A stretch of 64,000 nucleotides of DNA from an uncultured bacterium (GTDB lineage Bacteria; Cyanobacteriota; Vampirovibrionia; Gastranaerophilales; Gastranaerophilaceae): assembly GCA_902796305.1 (NCBI GenBank), contig CADBOJ010000089.1, positions 1-64,000 of the forward strand, written 5' to 3'. The position numbers and the translations under genes are program-made. The notes below the pieces were generated by a model. That model was not told where the DNA came from. It saw nothing but the letters and a program-made list of their open reading frames with translations, and did no database searches. Numbering within the stretch: the first letter of the stretch is position 1; every line of letters begins with the position of its first letter. Shown here one piece after another: positions 25,437-34,502 of this stretch.

Positions 25437-26321
25437 CTATTCTATTCCTTCTTCTTTCAAAATTTCTTCATAAGCATTCTTTGGTTTTTCTTCAATTTTC
25501 GGCTTATCAAATGCTATAACAGGAAGTAATACTAAAGGCAAAAATCCCAAACCAAAACATATTAATTTTGAATCGGTATATTTTTTTGCCAATTTATACA
25601 TTAGGATAAAGTAATATAAGAAATTAAAGAACGGAATTAAGAAGAATAACATCTTCCAACCGTTTTTATCGGCAATTTTACATATAAAATAGAAATTTAC
25701 AAAAGGCACTAATGCTAAAATTGGGTTAATATTATTGTTTTTAAATATTAAAATAATATATACTAATGATAATAATGTAGCTAATATTCCGGTAATCATC
25801 ATTGGTGCTGATAAAATATTTATATCAAAACCTATATCATATCCAAGTTCCTTAATGATATTATTCGCCTTATCCTTAACTTTATTATTTACAACAAATT
25901 GTGCAACAGTATCTTCAACCTGAATTACTACAAAATAACCGCTTGAAGTAGAATATGATTTATATTGATAATGATTATTTGAAAATTCTAGATTATCGTT
26001 AAACGTAGTATTGCCGGCTTGTTTGTTTGCATAATAAATTCGATTACTGTAATCATCAAAAAGCCATCTTGCTGATTTTAAATTATGACATTTTGCAAAA
26101 CTTGCTATGTTATTTGCATTTATTGCTCTTAATATGACTTGTTTAGAGTTTTCATCTAAATATGCTGATTCGTCTCTTGTTTCTATGCCATTTGAATTTA
26201 ATATTGAAGTAAATTTTTCGGGCGTAATCGGTGTTTTTTTAACTGAGCCAATAAAACAAAATGGTAATATAAACAGTAATGTAATAATTATTCCAAGGCA
26301 CACACAAATTTTCTTTTTCAT
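25437..26321 (-). CDS. membrane protein with DUF5684-like C-terminal domain
   Basis: A 294-residue protein. It has a signal-anchor helix (7-28) and an extracytoplasmic domain to about 165. A transmembrane block follows whose pattern (ILALVPFVNFYFICKIADKNGW then LIPFFNFLYYFILMYKLAKKYT and GLGFLPLVLLPVIAF) fits DUF5684/DUF805-type helical bundles. The tail is charged. The function is unknown. It is the first gene of a two-gene unit (GAGGC ribosome site) with the DUF3592-like gene. The unit is flanked by perfect inverted repeats and may be cargo of a small mobile element. Confidence 0.65.
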   Translation of the reverse strand: MKKKICVCLGIIITLLFILPFCFIGSVKKTPITPEKFTSILNSNGIETRDESAYLDENSKQVILRAINANNIASFAKCHNLKSARWLFDDYSNRIYYANKQAGNTTFNDNLEFSNNHYQYKSYSTSSGYFVVIQVEDTVAQFVVNNKVKDKANNIIKELGYDIGFDINILSAPMMITGILATLLSLVYIILIFKNNNINPILALVPFVNFYFICKIADKNGWKMLFFLIPFFNFLYYFILMYKLAKKYTDSKLICFGLGFLPLVLLPVIAFDKPKIEEKPKNAYEEILKEEGIE

Positions 26322-26453
26322 TTTTGCCTCATTTGTTTAAATATACAAGCTGATTATAACATGTGCTAGACAATATTAAAAGATTTCGTTTTTAATCTCC
26401 TACCTTTTATAAAAATTTCCGACCTAAAAATTCTTATTCGCCAACCTATAAAA

Positions 26454-26474
26454 AATCATTTCAGGTGAAACAAA
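26454..26474 (-). repeat. right arm of the 21-bp perfect inverted repeat
   Basis: This is the reverse complement of 24706-24726. Internal to it the similarity continues imperfectly (ATGATT-n5-TAGG on each inner side). The core AGGTGAAA recurs in direct orientation at 26653-26660 and 26672-26679, inside a 13-mer CTGAGGTGAAAAA repeated at 19-nt spacing. The stretch 26475-26758 has no gene. Confidence 0.75.
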
Positions 26475-26716
26475 CAAAAAATCCCGCAAACCGGCATTGG
26501 GACAGAATTAGGAACATATTAGACAAAATTGGAAGATTTTGGGACTTTCAGGACTTCTCAAACGAATATAAATATGTTGCTTCCTACGGCTAAAACCTTT
26601 ATGGACAGGCGATACAACCCTCAAAAATCATATTAACCGTACAAATCAACTGAGGTGAAAAATAACATCTGAGGTGAAAAAATACATACACTGTCCTGAA
26701 AAAGTACAACAGTTGC

Positions 26717-26726
26717 TCCGAGACGC
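26717..26726 (-). repeat. inverted copy of the tRNA-Phe 3' region
   Basis: TCCGAGACGC at 26717-26726 is the exact reverse complement of 26763-26772 within tRNA-Phe. It begins 33 nt beyond the tRNA 3' end. It mirrors the arrangement seen next to tRNA-Leu. Confidence 0.55.
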
Positions 26727-26758
26727 ACTTCGAAATAATTTTTAATAAACAAAAAATA

Positions 26759-26831
26759 TGCCGCGTCTCGGAATCGAACCAAGGACACAGGGATTTTCAG
26801 TCCCTTGCTCTACCAACTGAGCTAACGCGGC
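26759..26831 (-). tRNA. tRNA-Phe (anticodon GAA)
   Basis: A full cloverleaf on the minus strand: acceptor GCCGCGT/ACGCGGC, discriminator A, D stem GCTC/GAGC, anticodon stem AGGGA/TCCCT with loop CTGAAAA (GAA), and T arm CTTGG-TTCGATT-CCGAG. CCA is not encoded. The 190 nt on its 5' side (26832-27022) carry no gene but include a likely TATA-type -10 near 26975 and two hairpins, so the precursor probably has a structured leader. Confidence 0.96.
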
Positions 26832-27022
26832 ATATTTATTTAATTGTCTGACCGAGCAAGTTGCTCTACGTTTTTATTTTGTTCCGCTTCGCTTCACAAT
26901 AAAAACTAACGGTAACATATTAACTAAATCTTAGAACGCTTTAAAGGCAAAAGCCTCATACGCATTCTGTTTCTATATAATATCAAATCAAGCAAAATAG
27001 TCAAGAAATACTTATTCAAGAT

Positions 27023-28054
27023 TTAATTTTCAAGCAATATTTTAACGGCTTGTCCGTCCCTGTGCATTTCTATTGCCTTTTTTGCATATTTCATATCCAT
27101 GTGTTTTGTAATCAATTTTGCAACATCAATTTTATGAGATGCAATTAAATCAAGTGCTTCTCTAAAGTATTTCGGCGTATGATGAAAAGAGCTTATAATC
27201 TTTACTTCGTCATAATGCAATCTCCTTGTATCGAGGTTGATTGAACTTCCCGAAGCACATCCGCCAAAAAAGTGTACATATCCGCCTTTTCTTACAAGAG
27301 AAAACATTTTTTCCCACATTTCAGGCAGTCCTACACATTCTATTGCAACATCCAGCCCCCTCTTTTCATTTGTATTATTAATTATAATCTCCTCGGGGTT
27401 AGTTGATTTATTGATATCTATGACTAAATCGGCTTCCGCAAAATCGTGCGCCAGTTTTAATTTAATAGGATTTCTTCCGATAGCAATAACTTTTGCGCCT
27501 TTTAATTTAGCAAGTTTGCAAAACATTAATCCGATAGGTCCTAAACCCATAACTCCTACAACATCATTCGGTTTAATCGGCGTTTTTGCAATCCCGTGGA
27601 CGACATTTGAAAGCGGTTCGGTAAATGCCGCTTCGGCGAATGTAAGTTCATCGGGAATTATAAGAGTATTTTTTTCGACAATTCTTTTTGGAATAGCTAT
27701 ATACTGAGCATAAGCGCCGTTTAAGAGTTCTAAATTTTCACAAAGTTCATACTCGCCTCGTTTACAATGAAAACATTCTCCACAGGGAGCGGAATTTGCG
27801 CAAACTACCCTGTCGCCTATGTTAAATTGAGTAACAGAGTCATCTTTTGCGCTTATTATTCCCGAAAATTCATGCCCGAAACCGCTCGGAGTCTTTTTAA
27901 TAAGAACAGGATGTCCTCTTTTAAAAGTTTTTACATCCGTTCCGCAGGTAAGAGCGGCTTTAATTTGTACAAGTATTTCACCCTCATTTAATTTCGGAAT
28001 CGGAACTTCTTCATATCTTATATCATTTGGAGCCCAGAAGCGAATAGCTTTCAT
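27023..28054 (-). CDS. zinc-dependent medium-chain alcohol/polyol dehydrogenase
   Basis: A 343-residue MDR-family dehydrogenase. The catalytic zinc ligands lie in TCGTD and in GHEFSG, the structural zinc site has four cysteines (CGECFHCKRGEYELC), and the Rossmann motif is GVMGLGPIGLMFC. It would oxidise a secondary alcohol, polyol or amino-alcohol with NAD(P). Sorbitol- or threonine-dehydrogenase-like substrates are possible and cannot be separated. The start at 28054 has GAGGTG upstream and follows the stop of its partner gene by 1 nt. Confidence 0.9.
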   Translation of the reverse strand: MKAIRFWAPNDIRYEEVPIPKLNEGEILVQIKAALTCGTDVKTFKRGHPVLIKKTPSGFGHEFSGIISAKDDSVTQFNIGDRVVCANSAPCGECFHCKRGEYELCENLELLNGAYAQYIAIPKRIVEKNTLIIPDELTFAEAAFTEPLSNVVHGIAKTPIKPNDVVGVMGLGPIGLMFCKLAKLKGAKVIAIGRNPIKLKLAHDFAEADLVIDINKSTNPEEIIINNTNEKRGLDVAIECVGLPEMWEKMFSLVRKGGYVHFFGGCASGSSINLDTRRLHYDEVKIISSFHHTPKYFREALDLIASHKIDVAKLITKHMDMKYAKKAIEMHRDGQAVKILLEN

Positions 28055-28055
28055 A

Positions 28056-29036
28056 TCACACCTCAATATATGCTTTAAAAATTTTATTATTTAAACTATC
28101 ATCGACCGCTTGTGCTAAATTGTCAAGTTTATAATGCGTGCTTAAATTATGAACCTTTACAATTTTTTTATTTAACAACTCGCTTGAAAGTTTAATATCT
28201 TCGGGCGACGGAGAATAACTTGCAATAACCGACAATTCTCTGTAATATATTTCATTATTTAAAAAGCCTTTTAAATCATCTTCAACGGAAGAAAATACTA
28301 TTATTTTACCTCCGTTTATAACGTATTTAAGCGCAGTATCTATTGCCTTAGAACTGCCTGCGGTTAAAAATACCGTATCATATTTCTTATTCTCGTCAAA
28401 ATTAAACCCGTGCTCAAGCGCAAGTTTTGTTCTTTTATCGGATATATCAAACCCGAAAGCCTGAACATTAAATGCTTTTAACCCTTTAAGCATTAATAAT
28501 CCGATTGAACCCAAACCTATAACAAGAGAGTTGAATTTTGAATTATCTTGATTATAGTCAAATCCTGCTCTTCTTATTGCCCTTAAACAGCAGGAAAGCG
28601 GTTCTAAAAATGCTTTTTCATCATTCTTCAGCTCATCGTTCATTTTATAAACGGTATATTTTAAATGATTTTCATTAACTCTTATGTATTCGCTGAATCC
28701 TGCAGGATATATATTTGATTTTTTAAATGTTTGACACATCGAATATGAACCGTTTTTACAATATTCGCAGTCAAAGCAGGGGTAATGATGCCCGAGAGCC
28801 ACTATATCGCCTTTTTTGAAAGAAGAATTTACGTTAATTTCTTCAATAATTCCGACTACTTCGTGTCCCAAAACTATCTTATTTTCGGTTTCGGGTGTTG
28901 CATGTTTTATTTTAACCAAATCCGAACCGCATAATCCCGAACCCAAAACTTTTATGATTGCACCTTTAATATCTAAAACAGGTTTTTCGGTATTTATTAT
29001 TTGAATTTTACCGTTTATTAATTTTGCACTTTTCAT
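28056..29036 (-). CDS. zinc-dependent medium-chain dehydrogenase, second gene of the pair
   Basis: A 326-residue MDR-family protein, divergent from its neighbour. Catalytic zinc residues are in LCGSD and GHEVVG, structural zinc cysteines in CFDCEYCKNGSYSMC, and the nucleotide loop is VIGLGSIGLLM. Length is at the lower end for the family. It is first in the two-gene unit. A TATAAT (29051-29046) 9 nt before its ATG implies a near-leaderless message. It probably works with the next enzyme and the divergent Fe-S protein on an alcohol or hydroxy-acid substrate, which is an inference from position. Confidence 0.85.
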   Translation of the reverse strand: MKSAKLINGKIQIINTEKPVLDIKGAIIKVLGSGLCGSDLVKIKHATPETENKIVLGHEVVGIIEEINVNSSFKKGDIVALGHHYPCFDCEYCKNGSYSMCQTFKKSNIYPAGFSEYIRVNENHLKYTVYKMNDELKNDEKAFLEPLSCCLRAIRRAGFDYNQDNSKFNSLVIGLGSIGLLMLKGLKAFNVQAFGFDISDKRTKLALEHGFNFDENKKYDTVFLTAGSSKAIDTALKYVINGGKIIVFSSVEDDLKGFLNNEIYYRELSVIASYSPSPEDIKLSSELLNKKIVKVHNLSTHYKLDNLAQAVDDSLNNKIFKAYIEV

Positions 29037-29045
29037 AACTTTTAA

Positions 29046-29058
29046 ATTATACTATAAA
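29046..29058. promoter_or_regulatory. overlapping divergent -10 elements
   Basis: TATAAT on the minus strand (29051-29046) serves the dehydrogenase pair. TATAAA on the plus strand (29053-29058), or the overlapping TATACT at 29048-29053, serves the Fe-S gene. The whole gap between the two start codons is 35 nt, so the two promoters cannot be occupied at once. Confidence 0.5.
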
Positions 29059-29071
29059 CTGTAATTAAATT

Positions 29072-30121
29072 ATGCTTGAAGAAGAAATCAAAAAAAATAT
29101 AAATAAATGTTCAAGATGTGCTTTATGCGTACAAAATTGTCCCGTATACAAAATCAAAAAAGATGAAAATAATACTTCACGGGGACTTATTTGCAAGCTG
29201 TCGGGTTTTGAAAGCGGAAACCTTACAAAAAAAGAAATAAGCAAAGATTTAAAAATTTGCTTAAACTGTTCAAAATGTAAATCATCCTGCCCCTCTAAAG
29301 TTGATACAACTTTGATTTTCGGATATAAAAATGCCGAGTTCAGCCCGTCAAAAATAAGCCAGAGAATTTTATTGATTTTGAAATTACTGCCGATTAAAAT
29401 TTTATATTTTCTAAATTTTTTCAAAAAATCCATTACACAAAAAACCAAAAATTCCGATATAGCATATTTTAAAGGATGTGTTGCGCAGGCACAGCATAAA
29501 ACCACCTATCTTGATAACTTATTTTCAACAGAGGACTTTTCCTGCTGTGGAATGCCTTATCTTACGGGAGGGGATTTAAAAAACTACAATAAATCAAAGA
29601 AAAAAAATATTGAAATTATAAAAAAATACAAACAAATTGTTTTTGATTGCGCCAGCTGTAAAAGTGCAGTTGAGGACTACGACGAATTAAGCATGGAAGA
29701 AAAAAACAAACTTATATTTTTTACGGATTTTTTAAATCAAAAGTATAAACTCAAAAATAATTCAAAATACAAAGACAAAACCGTTGTTTTTCATAAACCC
29801 TGCCATATGAATAATTCCGATTTTATAAAAATTGAAAATTTCTTAAAAAATATAAAAGGAATAAACTACAAAAGACTTGAAGATATAGATTCATGCTGTG
29901 GATTTGGCGGAAGCTATTTTATTTATCATCCTGTTGTATCTTCTATTATTGCATCCAAAAAAGCATCAACCGTTAAATCTTCAAAGGCGGATTTAATCTT
30001 AACTTCCTGTCCATCCTGCGTTATCGGGTTAAGGTATAATCAGATAATATCTTTTAATTTTAAAAAGACATTGGAATTAAGGGATTTTATTGAAAATGAA
30101 ATCGAAGTTATTTATTCATAA
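29072..30121 (+). CDS. Fe-S binding CCG-domain oxidoreductase subunit (GlcF/LutA/GlpC-like)
   Basis: A 349-residue protein. The N terminus holds two [4Fe-4S] motifs, CSRCALCVQNCP (13-24) and CLNCSKCKSSCP (67-78). Two CCG cysteine-rich domains follow: C-C-G-M-P with an upstream GC and CASC, then CH...SCCGFGG with CPSC. This is the architecture of glycolate/lactate oxidase Fe-S subunits and heterodisulfide-reductase-like electron carriers. No flavin-binding partner (GlcD/LutB-like) is adjacent. It is divergent from two alcohol dehydrogenases, which suggests shared catabolism. The leader is only a few nucleotides and has no Shine-Dalgarno sequence. Confidence 0.85.
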   Translation: MLEEEIKKNINKCSRCALCVQNCPVYKIKKDENNTSRGLICKLSGFESGNLTKKEISKDLKICLNCSKCKSSCPSKVDTTLIFGYKNAEFSPSKISQRILLILKLLPIKILYFLNFFKKSITQKTKNSDIAYFKGCVAQAQHKTTYLDNLFSTEDFSCCGMPYLTGGDLKNYNKSKKKNIEIIKKYKQIVFDCASCKSAVEDYDELSMEEKNKLIFFTDFLNQKYKLKNNSKYKDKTVVFHKPCHMNNSDFIKIENFLKNIKGINYKRLEDIDSCCGFGGSYFIYHPVVSSIIASKKASTVKSSKADLILTSCPSCVIGLRYNQIISFNFKKTLELRDFIENEIEVIYS

Positions 30122-30155
30122 ATTCCAATGTTTCACCTGCTGAAAGAGAAATAAT

Positions 30156-30950
30156 CTATACATCCAATGATGCCATTATTTCATCGCTTGCTTCAAAGTT
30201 AGAATAAACATTTTGAACATCATCATGTTCATCCAATTTTTCAAGCAACAATACAACTTTCTTTGCGGTTGCAGGATCCGTTATTTCATTAGAATTAGAC
30301 GGGATTCTTGTTAAATCAGAGCTTTTTAATTTATAACCCAATTTTTCAAGCCCTTCAGCCGTAGCTTGAAGATTATCTGTTGTGGTTTTGATTTTATAAT
30401 CATCTTCTTCTTCATCTTCCCAAACATCAAGAGGGTCAAATTCCATACAATCTTCAAACAGTTTATCAAAATCAAATTGTTTAACTTCTTCTTTGGAGCG
30501 TTTATTTTGTTCCTCGGGTTTAGCTATTGAAATCAATCCGCATGGTTCAAATATCCAGCCTACACAGCCGTTTTCTCCCAAATTACCGCCGAACTTTGTA
30601 AAGTAACTTCTTATATCTCCCGCTGTTCTGTTGCGGTTATCCGTAGCGGCTTCAATAAATACCGCAACACCGCCTGCACCGTAGCCCTCATAAGTTATTT
30701 CTTCAAAGTTGTCGCCTCCTAAATTTCCGGCACCTTTATCAATGGCACGTTTGATTGTATCATTGGGAAGTCCGCCTGCCTTAGCCTTTTCAACCGCAGT
30801 TCTCAAACGAAAATTACCGCTTAAATCGCCTCCGCCGATTTTCGCCGCTATAATTATCTCTCTTGAAAATTTAGCAAAGTTAACTCCTCTTGCTGCATCG
30901 GCTTTAGCTTTTTTATGTTTAATATTTGCCCATTTAGAATGCCCTGACAT
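30156..30950 (-). CDS. yebC: YebC/PmpR-family regulatory/translation factor
   Basis: A 264-residue protein opening with the family hallmark MSGHSKWANIKHKKAKADA, followed by FSREI, GGGDLSGNFRLR and GLPNDTIKRAIDKG. YebC/TACO1 proteins bind DNA or help ribosomes through proline-rich stretches. It is slightly longer than the usual 240-250 residues because of an insertion (about residues 135-165) holding an acidic DVWEDEEEDD segment. The start has AAGGA. Confidence 0.95.
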   Translation of the reverse strand: MSGHSKWANIKHKKAKADAARGVNFAKFSREIIIAAKIGGGDLSGNFRLRTAVEKAKAGGLPNDTIKRAIDKGAGNLGGDNFEEITYEGYGAGGVAVFIEAATDNRNRTAGDIRSYFTKFGGNLGENGCVGWIFEPCGLISIAKPEEQNKRSKEEVKQFDFDKLFEDCMEFDPLDVWEDEEEDDYKIKTTTDNLQATAEGLEKLGYKLKSSDLTRIPSNSNEITDPATAKKVVLLLEKLDEHDDVQNVYSNFEASDEIMASLDV

Positions 30951-31064
30951 AATTTAATCCTTATTAAAATCCTTTATTTCATTAAAGCATGGGGGAAGTT
31001 AATAAGCAAGGATTTTAGTCAATACAATTACGATGCAAAATTACGGTCGGAATAAAAAATTGCG

Positions 31065-31073
31065 TGTTATAAT
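31065..31073 (+). promoter_or_regulatory. extended -10 promoter of uvrA, leaderless type
   Basis: TGTTATAAT (TATAAT 31068-31073) is followed by 8 nt and the uvrA ATG at 31082. No ribosome-binding site is present. Confidence 0.6.
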
Positions 31074-31081
31074 TTAATAGT

Positions 31082-33910
31082 ATGAATGATTTTATTGATA
31101 TTTTTAACGCTAATCAGCACAATTTAAATAATGTAACCCTTAAAATTCCAAAGAACGAACTTACTGTTTTTACGGGAGTTTCGGGCTCGGGAAAAAGCTC
31201 TCTTGCATTTGACACTATTTTTGCCGAGGGTCAAAGAAGATATGTAGAAAGCCTTTCAACATACGCAAGGCAATTTTTAGGACAAATGGATAAACCTGAT
31301 GTAGAACGTATTGAGGGACTATCTCCCGCTGTATCAATTGACCAGAAATCCACTTCAAATAATCCCCGTTCGACCGTCGGAACAATAACCGAAATATATG
31401 ACTATTTAAGGCTTTTATATGCAAGGGCAGGTACTCCGCATTGTCCTGTCTGCAAAAGAGAAATTACCCCGCAGACAATTGATGAAATAGTTGATAAAAT
31501 TTTATCTTTTAAAGAGGGAACAAAAATTCAAATCCTTGCTCCCGTTGTAAGAGAGAAAAAGGGAGAATACAAACAAACCCTAAGCGCATTGATGCAGGAA
31601 GGGTTTGTAAGGGTAAGAGTTGACGGTAAAATTTACAACCTTGAAGAAGATGATATTGAGTTATCAAGAACTCAAAAACATACAATTGAAGTTATTGTAG
31701 ATAGAATTATCGTAAAAGAATCGGCAAAAGCGAGAATATTTGATTCCGCTCAAACAGCTCTAAACAGGGCTTCGGGACTTATGATAGTTAACTTAATCGA
31801 AAACAATGAAGATGTTATATATTCGGAAAAACTTGCTTGTCCCAACTGTAATATAAGTTTTGAAGAACTGACGCCAAGATTAATGAGCTTCAACAACCCT
31901 CTTGGAGCATGTCCCGTCTGCCACGGCATAGGGTCGCATTTTGAAATATCACCCGAGCTTGTCGTTCCTGATGGTAACAAATCCTTAAAAGACGGAGCAA
32001 TATACCCATGGGCAAAAACATCAAACCCTTATTACAGCGATATACTTGAATCTGTTTGCGAGCATTATAAAATTGATTTTACCGCACCCTTTAAATCTCT
32101 TACCCCTGCTCAAAAAGGAATAATTTTATACGGAAACGGGGACGAAAAGATAAAATTAAGATATGCCGACTTTGGCACAAAGACATACAGAACACATGTT
32201 ATGTCTTATACGGGCGTCATTCCTTATTTGATGAAAAAATACGAATCCGATTCGGATTTAATCAGAGCGGAAATAGAAAAATATATGATATCAAACCCTT
32301 GCAAGGCGTGTAACGGCGGAAGATTAAATAAATTTGCTCTTGCCGTTACCGTTGGTGATAAAAATATTTTTGAATTTTGCTCTATGCCGATTTTAAAAGA
32401 ATATGAATATATTAAAGATTTATATTTATCACTGGATGAGTTTAAGCTGAAAATTGCAAAACAAATATTGGATGAAATCAGACTAAGGCTAAAGTTTTTA
32501 ATAGATGTAGGCTTAGGATACCTGACATTAGCAAGAAGTGCAGGAACTCTATCCGGAGGAGAAGCGCAGAGAATTCGCCTTGCAACTCAAATCGGAAGCG
32601 GATTATCGGGTGTTTTATATGTACTTGACGAACCGTCAATAGGACTTCATCAAAGAGATAATGATATGCTTATAAATACTTTGATGAAATTAAGAAATCT
32701 CGGAAATACGCTTATTGTTGTAGAACATGATGAAGACACAATGAAAGCTGCGGATTATATTGTAGACATTGGTCCTTATGCAGGTATAAAAGGCGGAAAT
32801 ATTGTCGCAACAGGAACAATCGATGATATCAAAAATGCATCAAACTCCCTGACGGGACAATACTTATCAGGAAAAAGGAAGATTGAAGTTCCCAAAGAAA
32901 GAAGAAGCGGTAACGGAGAATTTCTGGAAATTCAAAACGCACATCTAAATAATTTAAAAAATATTGATGTAAATATTCCGCTGGGTAAGATTGTTGCAAT
33001 AACAGGTGTTTCAGGTTCGGGTAAATCTACTCTTGTACAGGATATAGTTTCCGAGTATGCCAGATTTGAACTTTTAAAGAATAAACCGAAACCTCAAGGT
33101 GTTGATTTAATTAAAGGTTTTAAAAATATTGACAAACTGGTTGTGGTTGACCAATCTCCGATTGGAAGAACCCCGAGATCAAACCCCGCAACCTACACGG
33201 AAGTATTTACATATATAAGGGAATTATTCAGCCAGACACCCGAAGCCAAAATGAGAGGATACAAACAGGGAAGATTTTCTTTTAATGTAAAAGGCGGAAG
33301 GTGCGAAAAATGCTCGGGAGACGGCGTATTAAAAATAGAGATGAATTTCTTATCGGATGTTTATGTTACATGCGACGTTTGCAAGGGCAAAAGATATAAT
33401 CAGGAAACACTCGAAGTAAAATACAAAGGAAAAAGCATAGCAGATGTTCTTGAAATGAGCGTAGCGGAGGCTTTGGAATTTTTCAAAAACGTACCAAAGA
33501 TTGCAACTCGTCTGCAAACATTGTATGATGTAGGTTTGGATTATATTAAACTCGGACAAAGTGCTACAACCTTATCCGGCGGTGAAGCCCAAAGAGTAAA
33601 GCTTGCACTTGAATTAAACAAGCGCGCAACGGGAAAAACATTGTATGTTTTAGATGAGCCATCAACGGGACTTCATTTTTACGATATAGATAAACTTATG
33701 AAAATGCTCTCTCAACTTGCCGATTCGGGAAATACAATATTAATCATTGAGCATAATATGGATATAATAAAATGTGCCGATTGGATAATTGATCTTGGAC
33801 CCGAGGGCGGAGACGGCGGAGGAGAAGTTGTGTTTAAAGGCGCCCCCGAACAAATTGTAAAATGTGAAAAAAGCTATACGGGCAAATATTTAAAGAAATA
33901 TTTAGAATAA
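31082..33910 (+). CDS. uvrA: excinuclease ABC subunit A
   Basis: This 942-residue UvrA is the damage-sensing ATPase of nucleotide excision repair. Two ABC modules are seen: Walker A GVSGSGKSS at 32-40 and GVSGSGKST in the second half, each with an LSGGEAQR signature and a VLDEPS Walker B. Zinc-finger cysteines are CPVC...CPNC...CPVC in the first half and CEKCSGDG...CDVC in the second. Length and order are standard. It stands alone with a leaderless-type promoter; uvrB and uvrC are not in the window. No SOS box was recognised. Confidence 0.98.
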   Translation: MNDFIDIFNANQHNLNNVTLKIPKNELTVFTGVSGSGKSSLAFDTIFAEGQRRYVESLSTYARQFLGQMDKPDVERIEGLSPAVSIDQKSTSNNPRSTVGTITEIYDYLRLLYARAGTPHCPVCKREITPQTIDEIVDKILSFKEGTKIQILAPVVREKKGEYKQTLSALMQEGFVRVRVDGKIYNLEEDDIELSRTQKHTIEVIVDRIIVKESAKARIFDSAQTALNRASGLMIVNLIENNEDVIYSEKLACPNCNISFEELTPRLMSFNNPLGACPVCHGIGSHFEISPELVVPDGNKSLKDGAIYPWAKTSNPYYSDILESVCEHYKIDFTAPFKSLTPAQKGIILYGNGDEKIKLRYADFGTKTYRTHVMSYTGVIPYLMKKYESDSDLIRAEIEKYMISNPCKACNGGRLNKFALAVTVGDKNIFEFCSMPILKEYEYIKDLYLSLDEFKLKIAKQILDEIRLRLKFLIDVGLGYLTLARSAGTLSGGEAQRIRLATQIGSGLSGVLYVLDEPSIGLHQRDNDMLINTLMKLRNLGNTLIVVEHDEDTMKAADYIVDIGPYAGIKGGNIVATGTIDDIKNASNSLTGQYLSGKRKIEVPKERRSGNGEFLEIQNAHLNNLKNIDVNIPLGKIVAITGVSGSGKSTLVQDIVSEYARFELLKNKPKPQGVDLIKGFKNIDKLVVVDQSPIGRTPRSNPATYTEVFTYIRELFSQTPEAKMRGYKQGRFSFNVKGGRCEKCSGDGVLKIEMNFLSDVYVTCDVCKGKRYNQETLEVKYKGKSIADVLEMSVAEALEFFKNVPKIATRLQTLYDVGLDYIKLGQSATTLSGGEAQRVKLALELNKRATGKTLYVLDEPSTGLHFYDIDKLMKMLSQLADSGNTILIIEHNMDIIKCADWIIDLGPEGGDGGGEVVFKGAPEQIVKCEKSYTGKYLKKYLE

Positions 33911-34002
33911 TAAAAAACTTTAAATTTAAGCAAATGAACAATTATTTTTTTAAGTAGTTATAGTATAATGAAAAAATAATCTGCTAAAAGGATAAATAAT
34001 CT

Positions 34003-34464
34003 ATGAAAAAAATAATACTTTCAATATTTTCATTCGGCATTTTATGCCTTGGCGCTATGGCGAATGATGCTGCAATAATCAAAGAAACATTCAACAAATA
34101 TGTTAATGATGCAAATAATTATTCGACAAATTTGCCGAATTATTATATAAAATATGCAAAAATTATTCGTGTAGTAAATAAAAAACAAGGCGGACAAAAA
34201 GTTATAATCATCCCGTATGACAGATATTTAAAAGAATTAAACGGACATTCCGCCCTTGCTAAAGCTGTAAGGTACAAAAACACATATACAAATATAAAAG
34301 TTACCCGTCATGGCGAAAACTATAAGTTAAGCGCAACAAGAATACCGAGAAACGACAAAAAAGGACTTCCATGCTACTTTATATATACCAAACAGGGCGA
34401 CGATTGGAAAATTAAAGAAGAAAGTATGACAACAAACGTACAGGCATTTTTGAGTGCAAAGTAA
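34003..34464 (+). CDS. small exported protein of unknown function
   Basis: A 153-residue protein with a Sec signal peptide (residues 1-20, KKIILSIFSFGILCLGAMA with cleavage after AMA). The mature part is basic and alternates short helices with beta strands (VTRHGENYKLSATRIP, CYFIYTKQGDDWKIKEES), giving an NTF2-like or lipocalin-like impression. No family was recognised. A TATAAT at 33964-33969 and AAGGA give it its own promoter and leader. It lies between uvrA and the GtrA/GtrB genes without overlap. Confidence 0.7.
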   Translation: MKKIILSIFSFGILCLGAMANDAAIIKETFNKYVNDANNYSTNLPNYYIKYAKIIRVVNKKQGGQKVIIIPYDRYLKELNGHSALAKAVRYKNTYTNIKVTRHGENYKLSATRIPRNDKKGLPCYFIYTKQGDDWKIKEESMTTNVQAFLSAK

Positions 34465-34487
34465 TCATAGTAAACAATAAAACAATA

Positions 34488-34496
34488 TGCTAAAAT
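34488..34496 (+). promoter_or_regulatory. extended -10 promoter of the gtrA-like operon, leaderless type
   Basis: TGCTAAAAT (TAAAAT 34491-34496) is followed by 6 nt and the ATG at 34503. No Shine-Dalgarno sequence is present. Confidence 0.55.
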
Positions 34497-34502
34497 CTTT
34501 TT

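Noticed and set aside
24748-26321. Insertion sequence with a transposase
   Set aside because: Neither enclosed protein has a DDE, HUH or serine-recombinase motif; both are plainly membrane proteins.
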